A stretch of 64,000 bases of DNA, taken from NCBI RefSeq assembly GCF_029637605.1, contig NZ_CP121261.1, positions 5,828,001-5,892,000 of the forward strand, read 5' to 3'. The DNA is from Achromobacter spanius (lineage in GTDB: Bacteria; Pseudomonadota; Gammaproteobacteria; Burkholderiales; Burkholderiaceae_B). The notes beneath the pieces were generated by a model. It saw only the letters and a list, made by a program, of their open reading frames with translations. It did no database searches and was not told the DNA's origin. Position 1 is the stretch's first letter. The number at the start of each line of letters is the position of its first letter. Made by a program: the position numbers and the translations under genes. This document shows, one piece after another, positions 1 through 8,562 of this stretch.

Positions 1-762
1 GGCCGTGGCCAGCGATCGTGTGCGGCCGTCGTTGAAGGTGGCGGCGCAGTAGACATCGAAAAGGCGCTGGCTTTTGGCGTCGATGTGGCGCAGCTTGTCG
101 CCGCGCACGATCCAGCCGCGGGCCTCTTCCACATAGTGCCGAGCCAGCGCCGAGATCTTGTTGACCATGGACGCCTGGTTGATCAGCAGCACCGCTTCGT
201 TGACTTCCGAAAAGGCGCTTTCCACCGATTTCCAGCCGATGGCCAAGGCCTTCTGGCGCTGTGCAAGCTGGCTTTGCAGCAGGCGGAAGTACTGGGCGAA
301 GTCGCCCGTCTGCAGGCGCTTGCTGGCTTTGGCGTCGATGGTGGAGCGCTGGAAGCCGATGGACGCATGCAGCACGGAATTGGACTCGACGATCAGCGAA
401 ATAATCTGCGCCATGCGGTGCTTGACCATGAAGTCGGCGTAGAACTCCGTGCGCTGCAGTTGGGCGCTGCTGTACATGCGGGCGGTGTCCAGCCAGGTGC
501 CGGCGGGCGCCGTGCGCGAGTCATGTTCCAGCACGTCGTGACGGTAGTAATGCCCCTGGTAGTCCGCGAAGCAGGCGTCGGAAAAGCCGATGGCGGACAG
601 GTTTGACAGCTTGTTGCGCGCGTCGAACACGATCAATGTGCCGCTGTCGGCGCCAACCAGATCGCGCGCTGTGCGCAGGATGTCTTGCCAGGGCGGGTTG
701 GAGTCGGTCAGATGGTGCACGGCCTCCATTGCGCGGGAGAAGACAATCTGATGCTTGAGCAT
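1..762 (-). CDS. LuxR-type transcriptional regulator, C-terminus cut by window edge
   Basis: An open frame reads from ATG at 762 to the left edge with no stop (254 residues visible). A GGAGA motif lies six bases before the ATG. The visible part looks like the N-terminal sensory half of Alcaligenaceae regulators that end in a LuxR-type helix-turn-helix: an opening MLKHQIVFSRAMEAVHHLTD, a GAF/PAS-like stretch (LVGADSGTLIVFD), and a helical middle. The DNA-binding domain would lie beyond the window, so the LuxR assignment is inferred from overall resemblance and not seen. The gene follows the solute-binding protein gene on the same strand after about 100 bases. Its ligand and targets are unknown. 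Confidence 0.6.
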   Translation of the reverse strand, partial: MLKHQIVFSRAMEAVHHLTDSNPPWQDILRTARDLVGADSGTLIVFDARNKLSNLSAIGFSDACFADYQGHYYRHDVLEHDSRTAPAGTWLDTARMYSSAQLQRTEFYADFMVKHRMAQIISLIVESNSVLHASIGFQRSTIDAKASKRLQTGDFAQYFRLLQSQLAQRQKALAIGWKSVESAFSEVNEAVLLINQASMVNKISALARHYVEEARGWIVRGDKLRHIDAKSQRLFDVYCAATFNDGRTRSLATA

Positions 763-862
763 GGTGTGTCTCCAACGTGGCCGTCGGGCCGAGCGGAAAT
801 TATGCGCGCGAATTTGCGATCATTGCGCAACATTCATGCGTCATCCAGGCTGCGGCGTTGAA

Positions 863-2008
863 TTAATGATCAGCTTGATGCGTGCGTACCGGGATGTTTC
901 CATCAGGGCGGGGCGCGTCACCCGGCGGCAGGATCGCTGCCCGCCATAGATCCAGGAAATGACGTTTTTTCAGCGTATCCAGATACACCAGCAATCCCAC
1001 GCCCAGCGCCATCGGGCGGATGCCCGTTGCCGGAATGACCGAGGCATTGACGGGCCGCATGCCGGATTGCTTTGCCAGCATTTCCTGTCCGCGTGGCGAT
1101 AGCAGGTAGTCCAGCAACAAGGCGCCCAGGTCGCCACGCGGCGCCTGCTTGGGAATGATCGCGGACCGCGACAGCATCAGCGTGTAGTCCTGCGGGTAGA
1201 TGATGGCCAGTGGCGCGCCCTGGTCGATGCGGTGCCGCGTGTAAGACTCCAGCAGGTTGTAGGCCAGCGTGATCTCGCCGCGTTCCAGCTTGTCCAGCGC
1301 GTCTTCGGTGGATTCGTGGGTGGTGACGCCATTGCGGCCGAACGCGGCCAGCAAGGCGCCGGCCATGCTGTCCAGGCGCGTGTCCTGCGTGGCGGCCAGA
1401 TAGCCGATGCCGCTGCCCTGCACGTCGTAGGTCGAAATGCTGTTGGCCAACGGGCGGTCGGGGGCTTGCAGCAGGGAAAGCAGCGCGCGGCGCGTATGCG
1501 GCACGCGCGCGGCGGCGAGTTTGTCCGTGTTGTAGACCATGACGATGGGGTCGGTGCCGATGCTGAACACTTCGTCGCGCCAATTCGCCCAGGCGGGCAG
1601 GGCGCGGGTTTCCGCCGACACGTGGCGCTGCGCATGGCCGTCGTTGACCAGCTTGGTCTGCAGATCCATGGCGCTGCTGATGATCAGGTCGGGGCCGCGC
1701 TTGGCGGTGGCGTCGCCCTGCGCGCGCGCGACCGTGTCCTGATACAGCTGCTGCGTGGACAGCTCGGTGTATTCCAGCCGGATGCCGGGGTTCAACCGGC
1801 TGAAGTCTTGCAGGACGCCCTTGAACACCTCCACGCTGTTGGACGCATGCAGGACCAGCACGTTCTTGCTGTCCGCGGCGCCAAGCGTCAGGCCGTCGCG
1901 GCTGACTTCGGCGGCCGTCGCGTTGCTCACGGTCGCCACGGCCGCAACCGACAGCAAGGCGGTGGCGCCAAGCAGCCTGCCCACCCCGGCCAGCGCGCTA
2001 CGCATCAT
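863..2008 (-). CDS. Periplasmic solute-binding protein linked to a two-component system
   Basis: The 381-residue product begins MMRSALAGVGRLLG and has a signal peptide with likely cleavage near residue 32 (SNATAAEVS). The body is a family 1-type extracellular binding protein of the iron/phosphoglycerate-responsive (PgtC-like) kind, with the stretches VLHASNSVEVFKGVL and GPDLIISSAMDLQTKLV. The ATG at 2008 overlaps the sensor kinase stop by 11 bases; an upstream in-frame start at 2038 would put ten charged residues before the signal peptide and is less likely. No permease or ATPase gene is nearby. It is therefore more likely a periplasmic co-sensor for the kinase than part of a transporter (inference from gene order). 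Confidence 0.75.
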   Translation of the reverse strand: MMRSALAGVGRLLGATALLSVAAVATVSNATAAEVSRDGLTLGAADSKNVLVLHASNSVEVFKGVLQDFSRLNPGIRLEYTELSTQQLYQDTVARAQGDATAKRGPDLIISSAMDLQTKLVNDGHAQRHVSAETRALPAWANWRDEVFSIGTDPIVMVYNTDKLAAARVPHTRRALLSLLQAPDRPLANSISTYDVQGSGIGYLAATQDTRLDSMAGALLAAFGRNGVTTHESTEDALDKLERGEITLAYNLLESYTRHRIDQGAPLAIIYPQDYTLMLSRSAIIPKQAPRGDLGALLLDYLLSPRGQEMLAKQSGMRPVNASVIPATGIRPMALGVGLLVYLDTLKKRHFLDLWRAAILPPGDAPRPDGNIPVRTHQADH

Positions 2009-3452
2009 GATGGCTCGCCGGTAAGGTAATGACCGCATCCAGGCCGCCGCCCACGCGGTTGCTCAAACTGAGTTGGCCTTGGTGGATAACAACAACGCGC
2101 TTGACGATGGACAGGCCCAGCCCCGCACCGGCGGCGCGCGGGTTGGGGCCGCGCGTGAAGCGATCGAACGCGGCGTTGGCCAACGCGGGTGGGATGCCCG
2201 GCCCGGGGTCGGAGACGGTGATGCGCCAGCCCTTATCGTGGGCGTTGAGCGTGATGTCGATGTGACCATCAGGGTGGCTGTCGGTGGGGCTGGACGGACG
2301 GCTGGAAATGCCGGCGCCGTGTCGCAAGGCGTTGTCGATCAGGTTCTTGAAGGCTTCGCGCAGCATCAGGCTGTCGCCCTGGATGGTTGGTGTTTGGCGG
2401 CCAGGCACTTGGCCGGACGCGACGTCGGGCAGGTGCAGGCGCACATCGGGCTGGGGGGCGGCTTGCGGCACGGTGTCATAGGCGGCCTGGCGCAGCAGTT
2501 CGGCCAGGTCGACCGCTTGAAACTGCTTGACGTTGCTGCGGTGGATGACGCTGGCGTCGCTAAGCAATTGGTTGACCAGCCGTGACAGTTTCTCGGCATT
2601 GCGCAAGACGGCCAACAGGCTGCGGCGCTGTTCGGCGGGGTCGTCTTCATCCAGCGCCACTTCCATCTGCGCATGCAGCGCGGCCAGCGGCGTGCGCAAC
2701 TGGTGGGCGGCTTCGGCGATGAACAGGCGCAAGGTGTCGAGGTTGTCGGATAGCCGGGCCATGAACCCGTCCAGCGAATGCACCAGCGTATCCAGTTCCT
2801 GGGGCACGGGCGCCGCGATGGGGTGCAGGTCGGACGCGCTGCGCGTGGCCAACTCGTGTTCGATGCGTTGGATGGGCGACAGGGAACGTTGCAAGCCCCA
2901 GTAGGCCAGCGCAAGCGCCGCACCGATGAAACCGATCAGCGCCAAAGTGCCTTGCCAGAGAATGCTGTCGGCCAGCGCGTTGCGGGCTTCTCGGGTCTGC
3001 GCAACCTGGATCACGGCAGCTTCGGCGCTGCGCGGCCCGGCGATCTTGCGTTCCATCCAGGCAACGCGCACGGGCTCGCCCTGGTAACGGGCGGTATACA
3101 GCTGAGGCGTATCGTCGGCGTTTGTGCGGTCCGGTGCCGTGGGCAGATCGGCGTAACCGGAAATCAGCGATCCCGCCGTGGTCGCGACGCGATAGAACAC
3201 CCGGTCGCGCGGCGCCTGTTCCAGCAAGGCCAGCGCGGCGTAGGGCATGTCCATCTGCCATTCGCCTTGCACCAGTTGCAGGCTGTCGGCCATGGACAGG
3301 ACAGATGCGCGCAGCAACTGGTCGTAGGTGGTGTCCGCGGTTTGCTGGGCGTAGCCGCGCACCAGCAGGTAGAGCGCGGCCAGGCCTACGGCGAACAAGG
3401 CCAGCAGCATCGCCAACAGGCGGCGTCGGATGGAAATGCGGCCTGGCTTCAC
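1998..3452 (-). CDS. TctE-like sensor histidine kinase
   Basis: The product is an inner-membrane kinase of 484 residues starting at GTG 3452, three bases after the response regulator stop. Membrane segments lie at about 11-31 and 166-187, with a TctE-type periplasmic domain between them. A HAMP-like linker follows, then the dimerisation/phosphoacceptor box AEAAHQLRTPLAAL with His250. The ATPase domain shows an N box (NLIDNALRHG), a G1 box (DPGPGIP), FTRG, and a G2 box (GAGLGLSIVK). TctE relatives control di- and tricarboxylate uptake. Together with the divergent CitMHS transporter this suggests citrate sensing, possibly aided by the downstream binding protein. Ligand specificity is inferred. 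Confidence 0.9.
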   Translation of the reverse strand: MKPGRISIRRRLLAMLLALFAVGLAALYLLVRGYAQQTADTTYDQLLRASVLSMADSLQLVQGEWQMDMPYAALALLEQAPRDRVFYRVATTAGSLISGYADLPTAPDRTNADDTPQLYTARYQGEPVRVAWMERKIAGPRSAEAAVIQVAQTREARNALADSILWQGTLALIGFIGAALALAYWGLQRSLSPIQRIEHELATRSASDLHPIAAPVPQELDTLVHSLDGFMARLSDNLDTLRLFIAEAAHQLRTPLAALHAQMEVALDEDDPAEQRRSLLAVLRNAEKLSRLVNQLLSDASVIHRSNVKQFQAVDLAELLRQAAYDTVPQAAPQPDVRLHLPDVASGQVPGRQTPTIQGDSLMLREAFKNLIDNALRHGAGISSRPSSPTDSHPDGHIDITLNAHDKGWRITVSDPGPGIPPALANAAFDRFTRGPNPRAAGAGLGLSIVKRVVVIHQGQLSLSNRVGGGLDAVITLPASHHDA

Positions 3453-3455
3453 GGG

Positions 3456-4160
3456 CTAGTCCTGCGGCGTGCCGGGCGCGGTGCTGTCAGACGGGGCCGT
3501 GGACGTCAGCAGGTAGCCGGTGCCGCGCTGCGTTTCGATGCGTAGCGGCGAGCCTTCCAGCTTGCGGCGCAGCCGGGCGATGTAGACCTCGATGGCGTTG
3601 GGCGCGGCGTCATCGTCGAAGGCGAAGAGCTTGTTGGCAATCTCGGTCTTGCTGACGGCGCGGTTCATGCCGGCCAGCAGAATCTCCAGCAGGCTGTATT
3701 CGCGTTTGGGCAGGTCGATGCGCTGTCCGCCCAGGGACACGTGGCGCGCGGCGCTGTCGATGATCAGGTCGCCAAAGCGCAGGACGCCGGCGGCTTGCGC
3801 GCTGGGCCGGCGCAGCAAGGCGCGGCAGCGCGCTTCCAGTTCGCGGAAGTCAAAGGGCTTGGCCAGATAGTCGTCGGCGCCGGTATCCAGGGCGTGGACG
3901 CGGTCTTCGATGTCGATGCGGGCCGTCAGCGCCAGTACCGGCGTCTTGCTGCCCCGGTCGCGCAGGCGGTGCAGGATGTCAAAGCCCGACATGCGGGGCA
4001 GGCCGATATCCAGGATGACCAGGTCGAAGGTTTCGTATTGCAGTACGCCGTCGGCGCTAAGACCGTCGCCTTGAAGGTCCACGGCATGGCCGAGACGGCG
4101 CAGCCGGCGGACGAGGGCGTCGGCCAGATCCTCGTCGTCTTCGATCACCAGGATGCGCAT
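3456..4160 (-). CDS. TctD-like OmpR-family response regulator
   Basis: The 234-residue product begins MRILVIEDDEDLADAL. The receiver domain has the acidic pair (ED at about residues 7-9), the phospho-acceptor Asp51 in LVILDIGLPRMSG, the Thr in LTAR, and Lys in AKPFDF. A winged-helix DNA-binding domain fills the C-terminal half (KREYSLLEILLAG through RRKLEGSPLRIETQRGTGY). An in-frame upstream extension to 4322 is open but non-conserved in character, so ATG 4160 was chosen. It is the first gene of the regulator-kinase-binding protein operon. It is divergent from the citrate transporter, its likely target, across a 190-base intergenic region. Confidence 0.9.
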   Translation of the reverse strand: MRILVIEDDEDLADALVRRLRRLGHAVDLQGDGLSADGVLQYETFDLVILDIGLPRMSGFDILHRLRDRGSKTPVLALTARIDIEDRVHALDTGADDYLAKPFDFRELEARCRALLRRPSAQAAGVLRFGDLIIDSAARHVSLGGQRIDLPKREYSLLEILLAGMNRAVSKTEIANKLFAFDDDAAPNAIEVYIARLRRKLEGSPLRIETQRGTGYLLTSTAPSDSTAPGTPQD

Positions 4161-4349
4161 CGGCTGATTGTAGCTGCGTCCAAACGCGTCACTTTCCCTG
4201 GGGCGGCCGCCTGTGGAACGGCGCGAAGAGCCGCCCGGGGTTTTAGAAAACGACAGGTTCCAGACAGCTTTTCTTCCTAGTCTTCCGCACCTGCCTCCCT
4301 TGCTGGGGGCGGCGCCACACATAACAACGACTAGTCGGAGATACCCCTC
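4161..4349. promoter_or_regulatory. Divergent intergenic region between response regulator and citrate transporter
   Basis: These 189 bases separate two divergently read genes and must hold both promoters. A GGAGA-type ribosome site precedes the transporter ATG by about nine bases. No clean -35/-10 pair or palindrome stands out. By analogy with TctD systems the response regulator would bind here; this is inference. Confidence 0.45.
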
Positions 4350-5690
4350 ATGCTGTTGACCCTGCTTGGCTTTGGCATGGTGATCACGTTCATGACGTTG
4401 ATCATGACCAAGCGCCTGTCGCCCTTGGTCGCCCTGATTCTTGTCCCCATTATTTTTGCGCTGCTGGGCGGCTTTGGCGCCGGCATCGACAAGATGATGC
4501 TGGACGGCATCCGCAAGATTGCGCCCACCGGCGTGATGCTGATGTTCGCCATCCTGTATTTCGGGGTGATGATCGACGCCGGCCTGTTCGACCCCATCGT
4601 CGGCCGCATCCTGCGCGCCGTGAAGGGCGACCCGCTGAAGATCGTGGTGGGCACGACGGTGCTGGCGCTGGTGATTTCATTGGATGGCGACGGCTCGACC
4701 ACCTACATGATCGTGGTGGCCTCGATGCTGCCGCTGTACCGCCGCCTGAAGATGAACGCGCTGTCCATGACCTGCCTGGCCATGCTGGCCAGCGGCATCA
4801 TGAACCTGACGCCATGGGGCGGGCCGACGGCGCGTGCCGCCAGCGCCCTGCATGTGGATGCGGGCGACATCTTCATTCCGCTGGTGCCGGTGATGGGGGT
4901 GGCCATCGTGGCGCTGCTGATCCTGGCTTTCCTGCTGGGCCTGAAAGAGCGCCGCCGCCTGGGCGTGCTGTCGTTGCCGGATGGCGCATCGCTGCATGCC
5001 GGCTACGACGAGGACGGCCCCAAGAACCTGCCGGAAATCGAGGTCGACCACGACCTGCGCCGTCCCAAGCTGCTGTGGGTGAACGCCGGCTTGACGCTGG
5101 CGCTGATGGTCAGCCTGGTGATGGGTGTTCTGCCGCTGCCGGTGCTGTTCATGATCGCGTTCGCGATCGCCCTGATCATCAACTATCCGAACCTGGCCGA
5201 ACAGCGCCGCCGCGTTGCGCAGCACGCGGGCAATGTGCTGTCGGTGGTGTCGTTGATTTTCGCGGCGGGCATCTTCACGGGCATTTTGTCCGGCACGGGC
5301 ATGGTGGAAGCGATGTCGCGCAGCCTGCTTGCCGTGATTCCGGATGCGATGGGCCCGTACCTGGCGGTCATTACCGCGCTGGTCAGCCTGCCGTTCACGT
5401 TCTTCATGTCGAACGACGCCTTCTATTTCGGGGTGCTGCCCATTCTGAGCGAAGCGGCGCAGGGCTACGGCATTTCGGCCGTTGAAATGGCGCGCGCGTC
5501 ACTCATCGGGCAGCCGGTGCACTTGTTGAGCCCGCTGGTGCCGTCCACCTATCTGCTGGTGGGCCTGGCCGGCGTGGAATTCGGCGACCACCAACGCTAT
5601 TCGCTGAAGTGGGCCACGCTGGTCTGCATGGTGATGCTGGTAGCCGCCCTGGCGTTTGGCCTGTTCCCGCTTGTGGGCGCGGTCGCTTGA
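4350..5690 (+). CDS. CitMHS-family citrate transporter
   Basis: The product is a 446-residue polytopic membrane protein. It shows the CitMHS pattern: a conserved early stretch (MTKRLSPLVALILVPIIFAL), ALVISLDGDGSTTYMIV in the first half, and the repeat counterpart SLPFTFFMSNDAFYFGVLPI in the second, with LTPWGGPTARAASAL between. These proteins take up citrate complexed with Mg or Ca by proton symport. The length matches the family (about 430-450). The gene is divergent from the TctDE-like regulator/kinase pair, which suggests citrate-induced expression. The metal preference cannot be read from sequence. Confidence 0.9.
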   Translation: MLLTLLGFGMVITFMTLIMTKRLSPLVALILVPIIFALLGGFGAGIDKMMLDGIRKIAPTGVMLMFAILYFGVMIDAGLFDPIVGRILRAVKGDPLKIVVGTTVLALVISLDGDGSTTYMIVVASMLPLYRRLKMNALSMTCLAMLASGIMNLTPWGGPTARAASALHVDAGDIFIPLVPVMGVAIVALLILAFLLGLKERRRLGVLSLPDGASLHAGYDEDGPKNLPEIEVDHDLRRPKLLWVNAGLTLALMVSLVMGVLPLPVLFMIAFAIALIINYPNLAEQRRRVAQHAGNVLSVVSLIFAAGIFTGILSGTGMVEAMSRSLLAVIPDAMGPYLAVITALVSLPFTFFMSNDAFYFGVLPILSEAAQGYGISAVEMARASLIGQPVHLLSPLVPSTYLLVGLAGVEFGDHQRYSLKWATLVCMVMLVAALAFGLFPLVGAVA

Positions 5691-5727
5691 TTCGCGGCGC
5701 ATGCCGCACATTGATTAAGGAGTGGTC

Positions 5728-6468
5728 ATGGCTTTGCGTATCGCTTATGTCACCAGCGGAATGGGCCACACAGGCACCGCCATTTGCCAGGCGCTGCATC
5801 AGGCGGGACACCGCGTGGTGGCTGGCTGCGGCCCGCGTTCCTTGCGCCGGGATAGTTGGTTGAAGGAACAGACGTCCTTGGGCTACGACTTCGTCGCGTC
5901 CGAGGGCGATGCCACTGATTGGGCATCGACGGAGGCGGCGTTCGCGAAAGTCCGCCGCGAGGTCGGCGAGATCGACGTGCTGGTCAACAACGCCGGGTCG
6001 ATGCTGGACATGCGCTTTCGCCAGATGGGCTATGCGGACTGGGCAGCGGTGCTGCGCAGCAATCTGGACACGCTGTTCAACAGCACCAAGCAGGTGGTCG
6101 ACAGCATGGCCGACCGGGGCTGGGGGCGCATCATCAACATTGGTTCGGTGGCGGCGGAAAAAGGGCAGATCGGGCAGATCAATTACGCCACGGCCAAGGG
6201 CGCGGTAATAGGCTTCACGCGGTCGCTGGCGCAGGAGGTGGCGGCGCGCGGCGTCACGGTGAACCTGGTGTCGCCAGGCTTCATCGCCGACGACACCGTG
6301 AAGGCCTTTCCGCCCGCGCTGCTGGACCGCATCATCGAAAGCGTGCCGGTCGGACGCCTGGGCACCGCCCACGACCTGGCCGGGCTGTGCGCCTGGCTGG
6401 CCTCCGACGAGGCCGCCTTCGTGACGGGCGCCAACTACGCGATCAACGGCGGCGTGTATATGAGTTGA
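5728..6468 (+). CDS. phaB: PhaB-like acetoacetyl-CoA reductase (SDR family)
   Basis: The 246-residue short-chain dehydrogenase closely resembles PhaB, which reduces acetoacetyl-CoA to (R)-3-hydroxybutyryl-CoA with NADPH for polyhydroxyalkanoate synthesis. Shared stretches are RVVAGCGPRS, DVLVNNAG, MADRGWGRIINI, and the Ser-Tyr-Lys catalytic set (IGSVAAEKGQ, then NYATAK). AAGGAG five bases before ATG 5728 fixes the start; an in-frame GTG two codons earlier is not needed. The cofactor motif reads TSGMGHTG, whereas PhaB normally has TGGMGGIG, so two of the three signature glycines are replaced. No phaC or phaA gene is adjacent, so a role in polymer synthesis is likely but not proven. Confidence 0.82.
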   Translation: MALRIAYVTSGMGHTGTAICQALHQAGHRVVAGCGPRSLRRDSWLKEQTSLGYDFVASEGDATDWASTEAAFAKVRREVGEIDVLVNNAGSMLDMRFRQMGYADWAAVLRSNLDTLFNSTKQVVDSMADRGWGRIINIGSVAAEKGQIGQINYATAKGAVIGFTRSLAQEVAARGVTVNLVSPGFIADDTVKAFPPALLDRIIESVPVGRLGTAHDLAGLCAWLASDEAAFVTGANYAINGGVYMS

Positions 6469-6508
6469 AGGCGGGGGGCGGGTGTGGGCTGTCTGCTAGT
6501 CGCGGAAT

Positions 6509-6901
6509 CTAGTGCGTCAACGCCAGATGAGCGATGTAGCCAGATCGGCTTTCTCCCGCCGCACGCGCTTTGGCGTCGATCCTTGCAAGGATTCGGCGGG
6601 GCAGCGTGATGTTGATGCGTTCGATGGTGTCGTCCATGACGGCCGGATCGATTTCAACGATGGCCCAAATCCAGCCTGCGAATTCTGGATTCGCTTGGTG
6701 ACCCGCAATGCTGGTGGCAACGGGCACGGGGGTGCCACTATCCAACGCGGTTTCAATCCACAGTTCGATCGCTTCTTTTGCGTTCTCGATAGCTTCGTCT
6801 ATGCCTGAGTCGGCGGCGGAAAAGCAGCCCGGCAGATCTGGCACGACGACGCCCCACGCTTGCGTCTCGCTGCCGGGTTCAATGGCGATTGGATATTTCA
6901 T
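6509..6901 (-). CDS. hicB: HicB-family antitoxin
   Basis: The 130-residue product starts MKYPIAIEPG. The N-terminal half is the partly degraded RNase H-like HicB fold (WGVVVPDLPGCFSAADSGID, then EAIENAKEAIELWIE). The C-terminus is a ribbon-helix-helix DNA-binding domain (RINITLPRRILARIDAKA, then GESRSGYIAHLAL). HicB neutralises HicA and represses the pair's own promoter. It follows hicA on the same strand after 49 bases. A start five codons upstream (6916) is possible, but MKYPIAI is the usual beginning. Confidence 0.9.
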   Translation of the reverse strand: MKYPIAIEPGSETQAWGVVVPDLPGCFSAADSGIDEAIENAKEAIELWIETALDSGTPVPVATSIAGHQANPEFAGWIWAIVEIDPAVMDDTIERINITLPRRILARIDAKARAAGESRSGYIAHLALTH

Positions 6902-6950
6902 GAGTTTCCTTGGCAAGCCATGTGCGGACCAGTGGTCCAGCGATACCGGG

Positions 6951-7133
6951 CTACTTCAGGCCGGCTTGCGTCAGCAGCTTCGTAACCAGTCCGATTCCCA
7001 AGTCTTTCTTGGGGTGAGGCACGCTGATATGCCCAGGTTTTTGCGGGTGGACGAAAATGTGATGCGAGCCTTTCGCATGTCGGAATACCCAGCCCGCTTG
7101 GCGAAGCTGTCTGATGATCTCGCGGCTGTTCAT
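6951..7133 (-). CDS. hicA: HicA-family mRNA interferase toxin
   Basis: The product is a 60-residue double-stranded-RNA-binding-fold toxin starting MNSREIIRQLRQAGW. The KGSHHIF motif carries the catalytic His at position 24, and the C-terminal helix GIGLVTKLLTQAGL is typical. HicA cleaves mRNA when free of HicB. The order hicA-hicB is the common one. The operon promoter would lie in 7134-7300, shared with the divergent lipoprotein gene. Confidence 0.9.
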   Translation of the reverse strand: MNSREIIRQLRQAGWVFRHAKGSHHIFVHPQKPGHISVPHPKKDLGIGLVTKLLTQAGLK

Positions 7134-7301
7134 GATGTGTACCATACACACCGAGAAATTGGGAAGGGGCCAAATGGGTCGTTTATCGGACCCAATTACA
7201 CGAATCGGCGCTCACGTGGGGCGATCCTGGCCAGGATTGATTCGCGAGCAAAGTCCCTGTGCCAAAATGCACCGTTTTGAATTTCAACAGGGAGCGGTTC
7301 G

Positions 7302-7643
7302 ATGCAAGCTAAGTGGTTGGCGGTGGCAGGCGCGTTGGCTATGTTGGGGCTGGCCGGATGCGGCAAGAAAAACGAATACCCCGAGAGCGTGCGCCGCGTG
7401 ACCTATAGCGCTTGCGTGGAAGGCTTCAAGAAAAGCGCGGGCGCGCTGCCCGATGTGGACGCGCGTGCAGACACCTATTGCAATTGCGTGCTGGACGGCT
7501 TGCAGAAGTCCGTGCCGCTCAAGGACTACACCGCCTATGACAGCATGCTGATCACGAACGAAAAAGGCGCGGAGCGCGATCGGATTGAAGCACTGGTCAA
7601 TGGCGTCGTGAATATGTGCGTGGCGCAGCAGACGCAAAAGTAG
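7302..7643 (+). CDS. Small lipoprotein of unknown function
   Basis: The 113-residue product has a lipoprotein signal peptide (MQAKWLAVAGALAMLGLAGC, lipobox LAGC, Cys20). The mature part has three further cysteines (SACVEGF, YCNCV) plus one near the end (NMCVAQ), so disulphides in the periplasm are plausible. No enzymatic motif is visible. It is probably anchored in the inner or outer membrane. It is read alone, divergent from hicAB and convergent with the next gene. Confidence 0.75.
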   Translation: MQAKWLAVAGALAMLGLAGCGKKNEYPESVRRVTYSACVEGFKKSAGALPDVDARADTYCNCVLDGLQKSVPLKDYTAYDSMLITNEKGAERDRIEALVNGVVNMCVAQQTQK

Positions 7644-7661
7644 TGCTGCTTGCCCGGGCGA

Positions 7662-8099
7662 CTAGCGCCCCAGCTTCATCGACACGTCCGTATGCGTGCC
7701 ACGGTCCAGGTCCGCGCCCAGGGGCTGATCCCATTCGGGCAGGTTGAGAAGTTCCTTGCTGACTTCGCCCGCTTCGATGCGGCGTGCGATGTCGTCCAGC
7801 AGCAGCGTGCGGCTGGCAAAACCCTTGCCTTGCAGGTCGCGGGCAAACAGCCGGTACGTCAGATTGGGTTCTTCGCCTTTCATCACGCCCAGATCCAGGA
7901 TACGGCCTTGCTCGTTGCGCATCAGCAAATGGCCGGGCCGGGCATAGATGCGGTAAATGCGCCATGGCGAAGCAATGGCGGCGTGGTCGCGCTGCGGTTC
8001 GCGCCTGGGCTCGCCACTCGGGGTAGGGCGCTGCGCCGATGGCAGCAACTTGACGCAGGCGTTGGCGAATCTGGCGATCGACCTTCGGATAGCGCTCAC
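7662..8099 (-). CDS. Hypothetical protein
   Basis: I do not recognise the family. The likely product is 145 residues from GTG 8099 (VSAIRRSIARFANACVKLL). It has a basic N-terminus and a C-terminal part that looks like a real folded domain (IYRIYARPGHLLMRNEQGR, LTYRLFARDLQGKGFASR, LNLPEWDQPLGADLDRG). The start is uncertain: the frame is open up to 8237, but the extra residues look non-coding. GTG 8099 forms a GTGA overlap with the stop of a 29-codon upstream frame that has a good ribosome site, so coupled translation is possible. It is convergent with the lipoprotein gene. Confidence 0.5.
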   Translation of the reverse strand: MSAIRRSIARFANACVKLLPSAQRPTPSGEPRREPQRDHAAIASPWRIYRIYARPGHLLMRNEQGRILDLGVMKGEEPNLTYRLFARDLQGKGFASRTLLLDDIARRIEAGEVSKELLNLPEWDQPLGADLDRGTHTDVSMKLGR

Positions 8100-8185
8100 G
8101 CTTGAACCGTGAGCCGCGCGTGCGCGAGGAAAGACAGTTGCGTGTTGAGGCTTGTGCGCGCGTAGCGCTTGGGCTGGTGGTGCAT
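8096..8185 (-). CDS. Possible 29-codon leader ORF
   Basis: This short frame (MHHQPKRYARTSLNTQLSFL...) starts at ATG 8185. AGGAG lies at 8193-8197, seven bases upstream. Its stop overlaps the GTG of the next gene in a GTGA junction. It may be a coupled leader peptide, or the true N-terminus of the downstream gene displaced by a frameshift. The evidence is only the ribosome site and the overlap. Confidence 0.3.
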   Translation of the reverse strand: MHHQPKRYARTSLNTQLSFLAHARLTVQA

Positions 8186-8402
8186 GGCCATACTCCTGTA
8201 TGGCGATACGGCGAGGTGACGCGCGTTCAAGCACCATTGCGGCAGCATACGCCCTTTCTCGTTCGGGTATACGCTTATCCAGGCTTGGTTACGCAATAAG
8301 CAATGCCAAGGGGAATTCCCAGGTCCTTATTACACGGTGATTTCGTGAATTCGTGTTTATTTGTCGCGTTACTCATGCTTGCGTGGTAATTGGAAACGCC
8401 GA

Positions 8403-8431
8403 TTGACATTGCCCACCCCTGCACCCATAGT
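8403..8431 (+). promoter_or_regulatory. Likely promoter of the cold-shock gene
   Basis: A perfect -35 (TTGACA, 8403-8408) is followed after 17 bases by CATAGT (8426-8431, 4/6 match to -10). This would give an untranslated leader of about 125 bases before ATG 8563, consistent with the long structured leaders of cold-shock genes. The rest of 8186-8562 shows no other gene. Confidence 0.5.
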
Positions 8432-8562
8432 GGATATGAAGCTTTTCGAGCATCGCGATTTTCGTCCGGTCTTGCTCCCCTTGGGGCGCTTCATTGTTCG
8501 CAGTCCTTTCCTTGATAGGCTCATCTTCGCGAGCAGTGCTCGCATTTAAAAGGAATGAGATT

